A DNA stretch of 64,000 nucleotides from Siphlonurus alternatus (Eukaryota; Arthropoda; Insecta; Ephemeroptera; Siphlonuridae), in assembly GCA_949825025.1 (NCBI GenBank), contig OX463781.1, positions 4,071,370 through 4,135,369 on the forward strand, given 5' to 3'. The first letter of the stretch is position 1. Every line of letters begins with the position of its first letter. The notes beneath the pieces are model-generated. The model was given only the letters and a program-made list of their open reading frames with translations. It made no database searches and had not been told where the DNA came from. The translations under genes and the position numbers were made by a program. Shown here in pieces: positions 21,104 to 32,071 of this stretch.

Positions 21104-21430
21104 ATCTATCTATTTTTTTTTTTTCGGAAATGGATACAGGATGCAAAATTATATGCTACCCTGATTTTTTCATTTTTTTTTTAACTATTTTAAATAACTG
21201 TATATTGAAAGTACAGAGAAATTAACGCCTTTCGACGCCTCTCTTAATAAAGTTATAGGACCTAAAAGGGGCGTGGCTTCAAGCCTGACCTCGGCACAAA
21301 TTTTTAGCAATACCTGTACTTCCTGGGCTCTAAAAAATATGAAAAAAAAAAAAAAAAAATCAGTGGCATAACCTTACACCCCCTATCCACATTTTTGCAA
21401 TAAAAGCTTTTGAGGTCAATACGCTATATA
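21104..21430. repeat. MITE, modular superfamily (diverged B-type)
   Basis: GGAAATGGATACAGGATGCA, ATGCTACCCTGATTTTTTCA, a long A-run near 21342 and a right end with CCCCCTATCCAC and TTGAGGTCAATACGC. The centre carries GGGGCGTGGCTTC. It lies directly downstream of gene C. Confidence 0.65.
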
Positions 21431-21489
21431 TTGAAGAAATAAATTGTAGGCCAGGATTTCATTGTACATAGATAATTTTAATTCTTAAG

Positions 21490-21760
21490 TGGCGATTGAT
21501 TTTGTCATCAACATGGCCACCAATTGCGCCTTTCCACCACACTTCACATGGAAATCCACATTAAGCCGGTATTGCGCGATATAATTTTATTCATTTATTG
21601 CATTCCTTACAATTAAGATAATTTTATCTCCACACAAACAAGTTAAAAAATTTCCTTGTAAGGATAATCGTGTGCAATAAATATAAATATTTATCGTGTA
21701 CGTAATATCGCCGCGGCTTTAACTGAAATGTAAGTCGAGATAACTTCATTTTATCCTGAT
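21490..21760. repeat. TTAA-type MITE fragment with nested TTAA MITE
   Basis: The outer fragment (CAACATGGCCACCAATTGCG, CACATGGAAATCCACATTAA) belongs to the family at 3040 and 16784. A 154-bp element at 21565-21718 (ends GCCGGTATTGCGCGATATAA and GTAATATCGCCGCGGCT) is inserted in it with TTAA on both sides. Confidence 0.7.
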
Positions 21761-22036
21761 GATAGACTTGCTCAGCATTAAAAAAGGTGAGACAAGCATT
21801 CTTAATAATAATTTAGATTATTATGAAAAAAATACTTGCCTGAATAACTACAAACAAATATTTTGATGATTTGATTGCAACAGATTTTAATTATAATATA
21901 TTATTCTTAAGTAAAGTCACATGAAGCATATAATATTTAAACTAAAGAGCTTTTGTTTCAGGCAATTTAATAAAAAACAGTGATAAATTAATATAGATTT
22001 TTTTTTCCTTTTTCAACGTGTGCATGGAAGTATTTT

Positions 22037-22430
22037 AATAGACAATAATGGTTGCATTTTTTTTATTTCATAATTAGAAACTATACCTAAAATTATGCTT
22101 TTCTGAATTTTTTCTGATTTTTTTGGAGTGCGGGAACTAATTTTAAAAAAATATTTAAAATACCTGAATTTGGGTGGTACACCTGATGGGACAACCGTGA
22201 CGTCATTTGTCGTGCTGTGATTGGCTGTTGATGATGTCACGGCTGCTGTGATTGGCTGTCGATGACGTCACGGTTGTCCCATCAGGTGTACCACCCAAAT
22301 TCAGACATTTTAAATATTTTTTTAAAATTAGTTCCCGCACTCCAAAAAATCTGCAAAAATTCAAAAAAGCTCAATTTAATGATATATTTTCTAATTATGA
22401 AGTAAAAAATTGCAACCATTATTGTCTATT
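22037..22430. repeat. MITE, C-type of the modular superfamily
   Basis: 394-bp hairpin with 20-bp ends AATAGACAATAATGGTTGCA and complement. Subterminal TCTGAATTTTTTCTGATTTT and GCGGGAACTAATTTTAAAAA link it to the A and B types. The centre reads ACCTGATGGGACAACCGTGA / complement with several GACGTCA motifs and CTGTGATTGGCTG. Confidence 0.85.
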
Positions 22431-23919
22431 GATAAATTTTAACTGAATTCTGAATAAAATTGAAGCACTGTGCATATATGTGTGATTGCAAATTTTTTAA
22501 TAATTTGTTACTACACTGGCATACATATTATAATAAATATTTATATTTTTGTTAATATTGTAAATAATAAAATAATATTTTGTGACATTTTCTTGTAATC
22601 TTTATATAAAATATTTTACTATCTGTTATATTATTATATTCTATGGAAGTTTTATATTTTTTTTTATTTCTTTTATACCATATTTTTTATTATTTTGTAA
22701 CCTTTATATATTAATTATTTTTAAAGAATAGAGAGTGTTAATAAAAATATGTTTCATATTTATTTATTTACTTGCATGCTTGTTTTATTTATATAATTCG
22801 TAATATAAGTCGATCGTCCATTGTCCGGAATAATAAGCTTATAATACGTCGTCCTACCACGATTTCATTGCAAAAATAAACTGTCTGCTATTTCAGGTGA
22901 ACGCATTTATGATGAGCTTTATTTTATTAGCTTTATCGATTTACAGCTCTTAATTGCATTTACTTGAAACAGCAGATATATATATAGCGCATTATTCTTG
23001 ACAAGGGACGATATTTTATAACGAGTGTCACTATATCATTCTTTTTATCTTCAAAAATATAATTACTGCAGAATAGAGAATACATTAAAGATTTTTTTTT
23101 TTTTTACATTTTCTAACACATCAAGGCCACAGCCACGTTCTTATATTTCCTATAGCAACTCGTCATCCAGTTTCAGATCCTTATTATAATTATACTTCTT
23201 TCATCTTAAGGGTTGTCGGGCACCCGAGCGTCTGATCGCCCTTCCTTCGTCCTAATTCTTCTCTTTGATAATAAAAATAAGAGATATTAATTTTAAAAAT
23301 AGTCTAACTCGCTGCATGCAATTAATATTAATTATTATTTTAGTATTTTTATAAATCATAAATATAAAATCAGAAAAATTCTCGTTAACAGTTTGCATGA
23401 TCAATATTTTACGCTACAATTCAGTTTTATTTTATTTGGCGTATTTACCATACAAAGTTAAATAATAACATGCAGTCTCTGAGCTTGAAAATCATGCATG
23501 CAATGTATAGAGTATATAAAGGATCAAGAGATGGCGCTGACAGCTTAAATTTTGGTTGATTACGACAATCCCTAATAGCATGTTGGGAGAATCACAAAAA
23601 CAACAAAATTTTAAATATGAAATACATCACTTAGAAAGTTGAAATATTTTTTTATGTTTGTCCGAAAGTATGGGACAACTATATAATTATGGTGTTGTCA
23701 TTTCTGTAAAATTATTTAAATTATGCTGTGGCTGCTGACAGAGCATTTACATGATTTTACAATGTTAAACAGTCAATCTATCCTCGCCAGATGCACGTTG
23801 GATATGGTTCTATTATTACCACCAGATTCGCACTAACTTTATGACGTCATATACAGTAAGTTATAAGGGGCACAAATTTATATAAGATAAATTGATCCTA
23901 GTTAATACCGAACTATCAA
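22431..23919. other. AT-rich intergenic DNA, no gene seen
   Basis: No open frame with coding character. A possible small inverted pair at 22880-22990 (GCTATTTCAGGTGAACGCAT / GCATTTACTTGAAACAGCAG) suggests an old foldback; otherwise nothing recognised. Confidence 0.5.
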
Positions 23920-23929
23920 AAGTTTTGTC

Positions 23930-24296
23930 CAAAGTAAGAATGCAGGTCCTTGATGACGTCAAAGTGACGTCAAAAAACATGGCGGCGTATGTACGGTTGT
24001 GCGTTATTTTGACATCATTTTGACGTCATCAAGGACCTGCATCAATACTTTGCAGCCCCCGCTCATGCAACTGCATCACGCATGTAAAAAAATATCCGAA
24101 TGTTGATTGTCAACTCAAGCAATGCTCTGTGACTGTCAAATTTTTAATTTGAGGCCTGTATGCTTTTAAGGTTCAGGGCTTGGAGGGAGCGATTGATATA
24201 TTGCGTATTATTGAAGGAAGTATAGAAACTGCCCTCTAGCATTTAAATAGATCGGTATTATTAAAAATTAGCAGAAAATTCAAAGTAATTAGAATC
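23930..24296. repeat. CRE-rich foldback element, copy 1
   Basis: A short hairpin (GCAGGTCCTTGATGACGTCA and complement, enclosing AACATGGCGGCGTATGTACG) is followed by CCCCCGCTCATGCAACTGCA, TGTTGATTGTCAACTCAAGC and a conserved right part to 24296. The same series recurs at 33058-33407. Confidence 0.75.
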
Positions 24297-24363
24297 AGCA
24301 TCAGCATATTTTGTGTGCATTAACACATTACTGCACTTCCGCGTTATTTAATAAATGGACCAT

Positions 24364-24607
24364 GACTCTTAAAAATATTTGGCTGAATTTTTGACATCTT
24401 ATAACAATATATTTTTAACGCCTTAAATCATGATTTTAGAGGTATTTCGTAGTCAATCTTCAGTAGTCAAATATTCAGTAGTCAGCATATACTGTCAGTA
24501 TATAGCTTATACTGAATACTGAAAATACGCAACGAAACACCTGAAAAAGCATTAAAAATGCACTGATTATAAGATGTCAAAAATTCAGCTAAAATTTTAA
24601 AGAGTGG
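24364..24607. repeat. Foldback element
   Basis: The left arm (GACTCTTAAAAATATTTGGC, TGAATTTTTGACATCTTATA) and right arm (TTATAAGATGTCAAAAATTC, AGCTAAAATTTTAAAGAGT) are inverted copies. The middle has repeated CAGTATA / CAGTAGTCA motifs. Confidence 0.65.
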
Positions 24608-24627
24608 CAACATACTTGAAAAAAATT

Positions 24628-24900
24628 AAGTGCAGAAATGAATAGAGGGTACCAAATTATGCTACTCTGAAATTTTTTGTGTCTCGGAACTATTTTTAAA
24701 TAATTATTGAAAGTTCTGTGATTTATGTTGGCACCCCTGAATCCTTAATAAAAAGGATAGGGACTATTGACGCCTCCAGGGGGCGTGGCAGCACTTTCAA
24801 TAATTATTGAAAAATAGTTCTGGGTCTCAAAAAAATCTTAAAGAAAAAATTCAGAGTAGCATAATTTGGTACACCTTCTATTCATTTCTGCAATAATTTA
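24628..24900. repeat. MITE, A-type of the modular superfamily
   Basis: GTGCAGAAATGAATAGAGGG on the left, a central GTGGCACCCCTGAATCCTTA-like block with GCCTCCAGGGGGCGTGGCAG, and TTCTATTCATTTCTGCAATA on the right. The extreme termini (GGACAACAT) are not preserved. Confidence 0.75.
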
Positions 24901-25368
24901 ACTGCATCGCCAAATCGCCCAAGTGACAATATAACATTAACGTTTTCAAATTAGTGCTCCAAGAAAAGTATAAAAAGAACAGTCTCAAAGCATTCAGTTT
25001 GCAAAGTCACAATATTTTGCAACTGGAATAATTAAATTTTATAATTTAATTAATTTTAAATACTTTAGAAAAAGAAATCATTTCATAATACAGTACGTAT
25101 ATTACATCAGTGACACTTATCAATGAAGATTAATTCTTTGACGCAAATGCTTAACTTTCAGATACCATTATTATAGAGTTAAATTAATTATTATATTCCA
25201 GACGGATGTAAGAGTTTTCTATCTTTCTCATTCAGATTTGAAAATTTGATGAGACTTTTGCAATAGAAGAACGGACTTGCTTATAATTGTTCAAAACTAA
25301 AATACGAACAACCAAAACTTGTGGCTACTTCCGGAGAAAATATCATACTAATTTGACAGTATTGTTAA

Positions 25369-25376
25369 CTATATAA
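25369..25376 (+). promoter_or_regulatory. TATA box of the Cys-rich peptide gene
   Basis: CTATATAAA about 50 bp before the ATG, leaving a 5' UTR of roughly 20 nt. Confidence 0.5.
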
Positions 25377-25419
25377 ACTGTGATTTCTCACTAATTAATA
25401 AAGTTGCTAGCTGGTAATC

Positions 25420-25440
25420 ATGCGTGCTGTAATCCTTTTG
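25420..25440 (+). CDS. Secreted Cys-rich peptide, exon 1
   Basis: Seven codons (MRAVILL) followed directly by GTAAGT. They supply the start of the signal peptide that continues in exon 2 at 27846. A TATA box lies 50 bp upstream. The join is phase 0 and gives a continuous hydrophobic signal sequence, which supports the model despite the very short exon. Confidence 0.75.
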
Positions 25441-26360
25441 GTAAGTAATTCATGGAGATTTATTAATTTAACTTCAAAATAGATTATTAGGAAAAAATTC
25501 AATTTTTTTTCCAAGCGTGAAAGAGAATATTCACAGCTCAAACTTGATATTAAATCATCCCGAGTTGAAATAAATTTTATCTTTAATTCGCTCTTAATTT
25601 AAGCTCTCTCCTCGTCTAATTCCATATATACTATTTTGTAACATTTTAGAGGGAAAGAATATGAGATAACTTTTTTTTGTTCTCTCTTATTGAACATAAG
25701 ATGTTATAAATATATAGGGGGAAATTCACAAAGCACTTAAACTCCAACTTAAGGCTTAACCTGAGATATTTAGACGAAAAAAGTCGTAGCTACAGATGTT
25801 CTTGAAATTAATTTGGTAGGCTTACAATTGTCTAAGTATTGCTGATTTTTTCAGATTTTTTTAACCGTTGGTTTAATTATAATTAATTTATTCAAATGTG
25901 AATTTCGTACACAGAGAAAACAGAAGTGTAAACTTAAACCCGCTTAGTGTAGTAAGAACACCACCCTAGACCCAAATATGACGGTATCTAACGTGCATGG
26001 TGTTCTTATTAACCCAGGAGTAGGGTTCTCGCGGTAGTGTCGGGAGAATCCCAGGTTGCGGGTGAGATGAAACCCAGTAGTTGGGCTGCAGATTAACCCA
26101 CCGCGAGAATGCGCGCTACACCTGTCTGGTGTAGTATTGAGTATTGCTTAGTGTAGCCTGGAGTATTATGCTATACTACGGATGATGCCACTGGGATTCT
26201 ATAAACTAACCCATGCATGATTATACTGGGGCAGAACCACTAAAAAATTAATTTGTTTAAAAATTATTTTTTGTAATTCTTTTTTCTTTATCCGCGATTA
26301 ATATTTAGCTTGAATATTAAATTGAAATTATTAATCGATTAAAAGTCATTTGCAGTACTT

Positions 26361-26434
26361 ACCCCTCCTAGGATTCGATCCTGGTACCTCTTGCATCGGA
26401 AGCGGACGTCATAACCACTACACCTCGATAGGCC
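26361..26434 (-). repeat. tRNA-like SINE head (pseudo-tRNA)
   Basis: The minus strand reads GAGGTGTAGTGGTTATGACG (A-box region), then CCAGGATCGAATCCTAGG (B-box and T-arm). The acceptor ends do not pair and the anticodon arm is poor. It is most likely the promoter head of a tRNA-derived SINE rather than a tRNA. The SINE body limits are not clear; nearby 25900-26850 holds non-coding repeat-like sequence that I could not classify. Confidence 0.5.
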
Positions 26435-27074
26435 GGTTACCGAAATGAGTAAACTTGGTATATAAAAACTTTTAAGTTGATAATCATTGACTTTTGGGAA
26501 AAAATGATGCTCCCAAAAATAAGAATTACAAAAACATAATTTTCAGATAGAAATTCATAGAAATTACATTAGAAAGTGTATTTAATTACTAACATTTCGG
26601 AAGCACTCATCAGCTGGTAAAAAGCGATTTTAGCGTGCTCTGGTGGTGGATTGATGAAACTCTCGTGGGTTACTCTCTATCCCACCGAGTGTTATTCGAA
26701 GTATAAGTTCATGTGACCGGTATCAAAACTCTTCTCCTTCTGTCAACTCTAATGAATAGAAAGAGATAAAACCCACCCAGTGTCTCGCACAAATACAGGA
26801 AAATATTTTAGTATTCTATGCATCCTAAGGGTTATTTGCACTAAGTCTGGGGTAACGAGAAGTATAAAATTTTACTTCTTCAAACACTATTATATTAATG
26901 ACAACACTACAAAAAACCAATATACGGACTAGTGTTATCATCATCCCAGATTTTTCTCTGTGTATCCTTTCAATGTTAAACTTTTCAATCAACATTACGC
27001 AAAAACTGCTCGAGATTTTTTTTTTTAAATATTATAATTATAGATTAAAAGCTAATTTTTTGGACTATTTTTAT

Positions 27075-27349
27075 CAGGGATCGGATGCAGATGCAAGATG
27101 CACATGGATGCGCAAAAATGTGCTTGCATCCGCATCCGTGCATCCCAGATGCACATGCACGGGAAAAACTTAATGCATCCGGATGCGCATCCCAGATGCA
27201 TGGAAAATAAATTTGCATCCGGATGCGCAACCCAGATGCATGAAAAATAAATTTGCATCCGGATGCGCATTCATGGACAAACGAATAATTAATTTGCATC
27301 TGGATGCGCATCTCGGATGCACGAAAAAAACGCGGGCATCCGGTCCCTG
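27075..27349. mobile_element. Non-autonomous hAT element with 8-bp target duplication
   Basis: 275 bp with ends CAGGGATCGGATGC and GCATCCGGTCCCTG, flanked by perfect ATTTTTAT at 27067-27074 and 27350-27357. The interior is made of imperfect repeats of ATTTGCATCCGGATGCGCA. Short CAGGG-type ends plus an 8-bp duplication define hAT. It lies in the intron of the Cys-rich peptide gene. Confidence 0.88.
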
Positions 27350-27534
27350 ATTTTTATGAATCATGTTTTCATATATTTTGAACCGCTGCGTTGCTCGTTC
27401 TTGAAACTAGATGAGCAATGTGGCAACGCTCTCAGGGACTGTAGTCACCTCCCACTCCTGCCGATTAGCATTATACTAGGGCGCTACAGTGTTGCCAAGT
27501 TTTTTTATGGTCTGACCTTGATAGAAAAATTCTC

Positions 27535-27687
27535 AGGTTATACCTTAAACTTCAATTTTAACCCTGGTGCTAAACTATATTATTAGGAGCTTAACACATG
27601 GTTAGCCCCTGGTTTAGTACCATGTTTAGCACCAGGGATACAAATTGAGGCAAAAGTGGGGGTTAAATGCTTTGTGAATGCCCCCCA
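27535..27687. repeat. Foldback MITE right portion, ATTCAC/AAAG end type
   Basis: Contains AACCCTGGTGCTAAACTA and its inverted TTTAGCACCAGGGAT, then AAAGTGGGGGTTAAATGCTT and TGTGAATGCCCCCCA, closely related to 1394-1562. The partner left end lies at 25717. Confidence 0.7.
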
Positions 27688-27845
27688 TTGTCTCCATTTC
27701 ATCCTTTCACTTTGAGCGAGGAAGAAATAAGATGTGTATATTAGGTAAAAATATTAGACGTGTAAAGGATGAGTTGAAGACGTAATTTTTTCAACTAGGA
27801 TGTCTGGTCACTATAAAACAACAACATAAAATATGTTTTCCACAG

Positions 27846-28091
27846 TTGGTGTGTGCGGCCTCCACGGTCCTCGCAGCCTCGATCAAAGACGATATCAGCT
27901 CGATCTACGACTGCCCGCAGTTCCGTCCGTGCGGTTGGCAGAACGCTGCCTGTCTGTTGTCCGGAGGGACGCCACAGTGGGTGTCGTGCAACGGCGGTAT
28001 GCCCTGGTGTTACCAGATCTACGAATGTCCTGCAAACACCGTGTGTGATATCACGTACACCGGCAGTCTGGTGCCATGTCGTCCAATTTAA
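27846..28091 (+). CDS. Secreted Cys-rich peptide, exon 2
   Basis: After TTTTCCACAG it encodes 81 residues, making 88 with exon 1. The signal peptide MRAVILLLVCAASTVLA is followed by about 71 mature residues. The mature part has eight Cys (DCPQ, PCGW, AACL, SCNG, WCYQ, ECPA, VCDI, PCRP), enough for four disulfides. It also has a GGTPQW-x-SCNGGMPWC core. It is not obviously a stalked-family member and I recognise no named peptide family; defensin-like, protease-inhibitor-like or structural roles are all open. Codon use and GC content are far above the surrounding DNA, as for a real exon. Confidence 0.8.
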   Translation: MVCAASTVLAASIKDDISSIYDCPQFRPCGWQNAACLLSGGTPQWVSCNGGMPWCYQIYECPANTVCDITYTGSLVPCRPI

Positions 28092-28197
28092 CCAACAAGG
28101 AGACTCAATAAGTACGTTCCGTTCAACGTTCTTGATGTATACCAGGTTAATTAAGCCACGCGTAAAATTCGTGTGTCATTTTTTCAAGACCAGAATA

Positions 28198-28535
28198 CAA
28201 TAATGGTTGCATTTTTTTTTTAATTCATTATTAGAATATGTACATATTATTGTGCTTTTCTGATTTTTTTATATTTTTTGGAGTAAGGGAACTAAATTTT
28301 AAAAAAATCTAAATTAGGGTGGTACTACCTGTAGGGACAACCACGCTGTGATTGGCTATTGATGACGTCATGGATATTATATCAGGTATTACCACCCTAA
28401 TTCAGATAATTAAATATTTTGTATTATATATTTATTAGTTTCCGCACTCCAAAAAATCTGAAAAAATTCAGAAAAGCAAAATTTTATGTATATTTTATAA
28501 TTATGAAATAAAAAAAGTACAACCATTATTTTCTA
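28198..28535. repeat. MITE, C-type of the modular superfamily
   Basis: ATAATGGTTGCATTTTTTTT left and TACAACCATTATTTTCTATT right. Shares GGGACAACC, TGTGATTGGCTATTGATGAC and ATTTTTTGGAGTAAGGGAAC with the copy at 22037. It lies just after the Cys-rich peptide gene. Confidence 0.8.
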
Positions 28536-29336
28536 TTGCACCGCGAAATTTATAAAGCAGCATTGTGATTGGAGCGTTTTAAAATTTCCTGGTACAGTGG
28601 GTCCCGATCGTCTTTTTTTTTCTGATTAGTGGACGAAGTAAGTTAATTTGAAATACTTGAATATGATGGCTAGCCATTTAACATTGGTTAGATTGATGTC
28701 TTAACCTTTATAAAGGAACGTTGCTCCCCTGTATATCATCATGTATGTCTGATGGGTTAAAAATATTCAAGATGGCTACCCGGCGCAGACGAATCTGCAT
28801 GTAAACTAAAACCTGTAATCAAGGATGATATATGTGTATCCTCCTTGCCTGTAATGCAATATAATTAATTATATAATATATAACCTTAAATATATAGTTA
28901 ATGTTTACATGTGTCTCTACTTATTTCTCTCAACGTGTCTCTACATGTTTCTCTTCCAGTTTGTTAATTTCACATACTTATCTGTGTAATATAGTATTGA
29001 GTAGTAGATTTTTTAAATTAGAAAGTAAATAATTAAAAACCATTTTCATGACGAACTACAGCTAATAATGTTAATATTTAAAACATGAATTCTCCCACTT
29101 TTCTCTCTATCAATTTCCACAGCTCACTAGTGATTTTTCAAATATTTAAACACTGGATCTCCTCCCGCTCCCTCTTATCAAATTACGCACAGAAGTGATT
29201 TAAAAAAGCGGGACTTTTGCCAAACAAAAGTCGATCCTCTTTCACTCTTCTACAATCTATATTGCTTAAAAATAAGTCTAAAAAAAGATGATTTTGTGAG
29301 CAAAATATTAAAATGTTTTACTTTATACTGTTTCAG
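28536..29336. other. Downstream of Cys-rich peptide gene, nothing coding seen
   Basis: AT-rich. If the gene has a 3' UTR intron, this is part of it (donor GTACGT at 28112, acceptor TTTCAG before 29337). Confidence 0.4.
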
Positions 29337-29495
29337 ATGATGAATGGGTAAAATGATACGGAATCGGATTATGGAACTGATGGTGAAATGAATATAGAGT
29401 GTAGAATTAATATGGAAATTGAAAACATCATCGTTTTGAATATTGTTATATTATTTGTTTTTATATTTCAAATAAATAAATTGAATATCTCATAT
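29337..29495 (+). other. Possible 3' UTR exon with poly(A) signal
   Basis: Follows a good acceptor (TACTGTTTCAG) and contains AATAAATAAA at 29472. No nearby coding exon can use it except as untranslated sequence of the Cys-rich peptide gene. This is inference only. Confidence 0.3.
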
Positions 29496-29654
29496 CCGCG
29501 ATGTCTCAATTTATTTTTAAGATGATAACATTATATGAATACAAGACCTAATATGAAACATTTAATTTTTTCAAAAGGTTTTCAAATTTTAATTTTAACC
29601 AATTTTTGATTAATATAAATAAATAATAAAAGTATATAAAATATATACTAGATA

Positions 29655-29940
29655 TATATTTATACCCTAGTTGAAAAATTACGCCTTCAACTCATCTTTT
29701 ACACGTCTAAGCCAAATCTTTTTACCTCTAAGATTCGACACACCTCATTTCCTCTTCGCTCAAAGTGAGGATAAAATGAAGACAATATTTCTAACATTTT
29801 ATGCTCAAGAAGAGGAAAAAATACATAATCTCGTCTTTTTTTCTATTTTTTCCTCTAAAATGTTGCAAAATAAGAGGAAGTTAGACTTAAAGAGAGCTTT
29901 AATAGCGAAGAAAATATGAACTTTACTTCAACTCAGTAAA
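29655..29940 (-). repeat. Repeat of the TTGAAGACGTAATTTTT family
   Basis: CTAGTTGAAAAATTACGCCT, AACTCATCTTTTACACGTCT, CTCAAAGTGAGGATAAAATG and TCTAACATTTTATGCTCAAG match, in reverse orientation, the element at 40945-41230 and the outer elements at 25552 and 58470. An 82-codon frame across it is not a gene. Confidence 0.65.
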
Positions 29941-32069
29941 TATAACATGTCAAGAATACACTGACACTAGTCAGCCAAAAAACGTTAATGATGTACAGTA
30001 CATTGGAGTTTGCCTCCATTACATGGTCATCTGAGAGCCATCGTCCAGCCTTATCTTCAGTGTGACGTCACAATTCTCGTCCCTTGTCCTTCAATAAATT
30101 GGAGGGTCATCTGACGTCAAGCCAAAGATCAGAAACTAATATTATAAATTTATTTTTATTAAAATTAAAATTTTAAACTATAGGGAGATTAAAATATTTT
30201 TTTTTTTTATAAATGACCGTGCGTTGGCAAAAAAATTCAAAAATTGAACTCAAAACATAAATAATATAAAGTACAGTAGCCTTAACTATGTGAAATAAAC
30301 ATTAGGAAAATATTTTATTATAATAATTGTGAATTACAACATAACATTTTAATCCTCTAAAATCTACTGCCACAATCATTATTAGCATTTTAGTTCCGCA
30401 ACTTTCTCAGTACTTCATATGTGATATTATATAATTATGAACTAATCACTATAACTATAATACAAAAGTCACATAGCCTCCGCAAAAAGCTACACAGCTA
30501 AATCGTGTGCTAACCCTTTTAAATATGATGATATTATTAAATTATAATATTCAATTTCTAAATTAGTTAAAATTGGCACGGCTAATATAATTTTCAGAGC
30601 CAGTTCACAGAAGGATATAGTGAAAAAAAAACAACAACAGTAAGTTTTCTTATGAACAGAAATTAAAATATTGTATTCACATTTACAAATAATATAAAAT
30701 TTGTTGGGTGGCTAAATTCATATGAATGGATTATTCTTTTTTAGCCACAAATTAGACAGTTTTTGATGCACTTTATAAATAAATATGTATTTGTGTTTCT
30801 GCTCAATAAACATTTATGATATTAATATATTAAAATTTTAATTTATATATTTTATAGTACATAAAATCGAGTAAGGTTTTTAACAAGACATATGGTACAG
30901 TTATTATCATTAACAATACAATAATAATTACGTATATAATAACTTAATAAGCAAAAACTTTTACTTAAAAAAATCAAAGCTTATATACATACTCTGATAG
31001 AAATAAAATATGTAAACACAGTTTTATAAATCCGTCTGGAAGAAAATAAAGTTTTTAATTTTTTATAATAAATCAATTTTTATATTAAAATACAATAAAA
31101 AAATCCCTATTATATAAGAATTTTCAATTAGGCAATGTAATTATAATTATTAAATATGAGAAGAAACGCACAAAAATGCTTTGTGTTTAAATTTGAAAGC
31201 TAATTTAAAGCATGTTAAAAATTATCAATAATATAGTACATCTTACAGTAAAAAAAAATAATAAAATTAAAAGTTGAATTTATAAAATGTGTTGTAAAAA
31301 AAAGAAGAGTGAGAGGCGTTAATATCCTCCATAATGCTGTATAATGTAAAAAGCTATTACTAAATTCAATGATGGTTGAATAAGATAACAATACGTATTG
31401 TTTTTGTGTAATAAAAAAAAATGTTGTCTTACAAATTCTAATATTAAAAATATTACATTATAAAAATTGTACCCATACCCATGCATGCAAAAAGAAAAGT
31501 GTTATGTATTTATTAAAAGCAAAAGAATAATAAAAACTAACGTTACACTTTGCAAATACTTCATTCAAATGTGACATGGAGAGATGAAAATGTTTACGAC
31601 GAAACTTTGATTTTCTTAAATTAATGTAACACGGATATATCAAATGGGATGTTCGCAACGTGGCAGCCACTCTGATGTGCTATTATGATGGGACTTAAAC
31701 ATTTTGTTACTAAATTATATATCTTAAAATAAAAATTGTACGCAAATTTAAATTTTATAAAAAAAATTTCTATCGGCTAAAAATTTGTTAAATAAAAAAA
31801 AGATATGTTGACTTGGTAGTAGAAAAATATACTAACTCCATTGGAGAGCTGAAAATAAAAATCCTAACTACATTGATAGTTGGAATATCCTTTTAGACGT
31901 GTGCATGTAAAAATATCCTAACTCCAATTTGCTTACCAATGGAGTTAGCATGTATTTTCAGCTTATATAATGGAGTTAACCTATATTTCCGGCCCAATTA
32001 GACATATTATTAAAAAAATCGTACTACAGCAGATCATAATTAAAAGAACTTCTCATCATTGCAATATTC
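29941..32069. other. Long AT-rich stretch, no gene seen
   Basis: No coding frame. At 31830-31990 the motif AACTCCATTG recurs in both orientations (TAACTCCATTGGAG, CCAATGGAGTTAGC, ATAATGGAGTTAAC), which suggests a small foldback. Otherwise nothing is recognised. Confidence 0.5.
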
Positions 32070-32071
32070 TA

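Larger units (their letters stand above)
25552..27807. repeat. Nest of transposons in the intron of the Cys-rich peptide gene
   Basis: The outer element (CGAGTTGAAATAAATTTTAT on the left, GATGAGTTGAAGACGTAATT on the right) is the family also seen at 29655, 40960 and 58470. It is split by a foldback MITE (25717 GGGGGAAATTCACAAAGCAC; 27687 GCTTTGTGAATGCCCCCCA). That MITE is in turn split by further DNA containing a tRNA-like SINE head and a hAT MITE. At least four layers of insertion are seen. Confidence 0.65.

Noticed and set aside
26361..26434. Functional tRNA gene on the minus strand
   Set aside because: The acceptor stem does not pair and the anticodon arm is poor; a SINE head is the better reading.
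27045..27364. Cys/His-rich frames on the minus strand
   Set aside because: They are translations of the tandem repeat inside a hAT MITE in all three frames.
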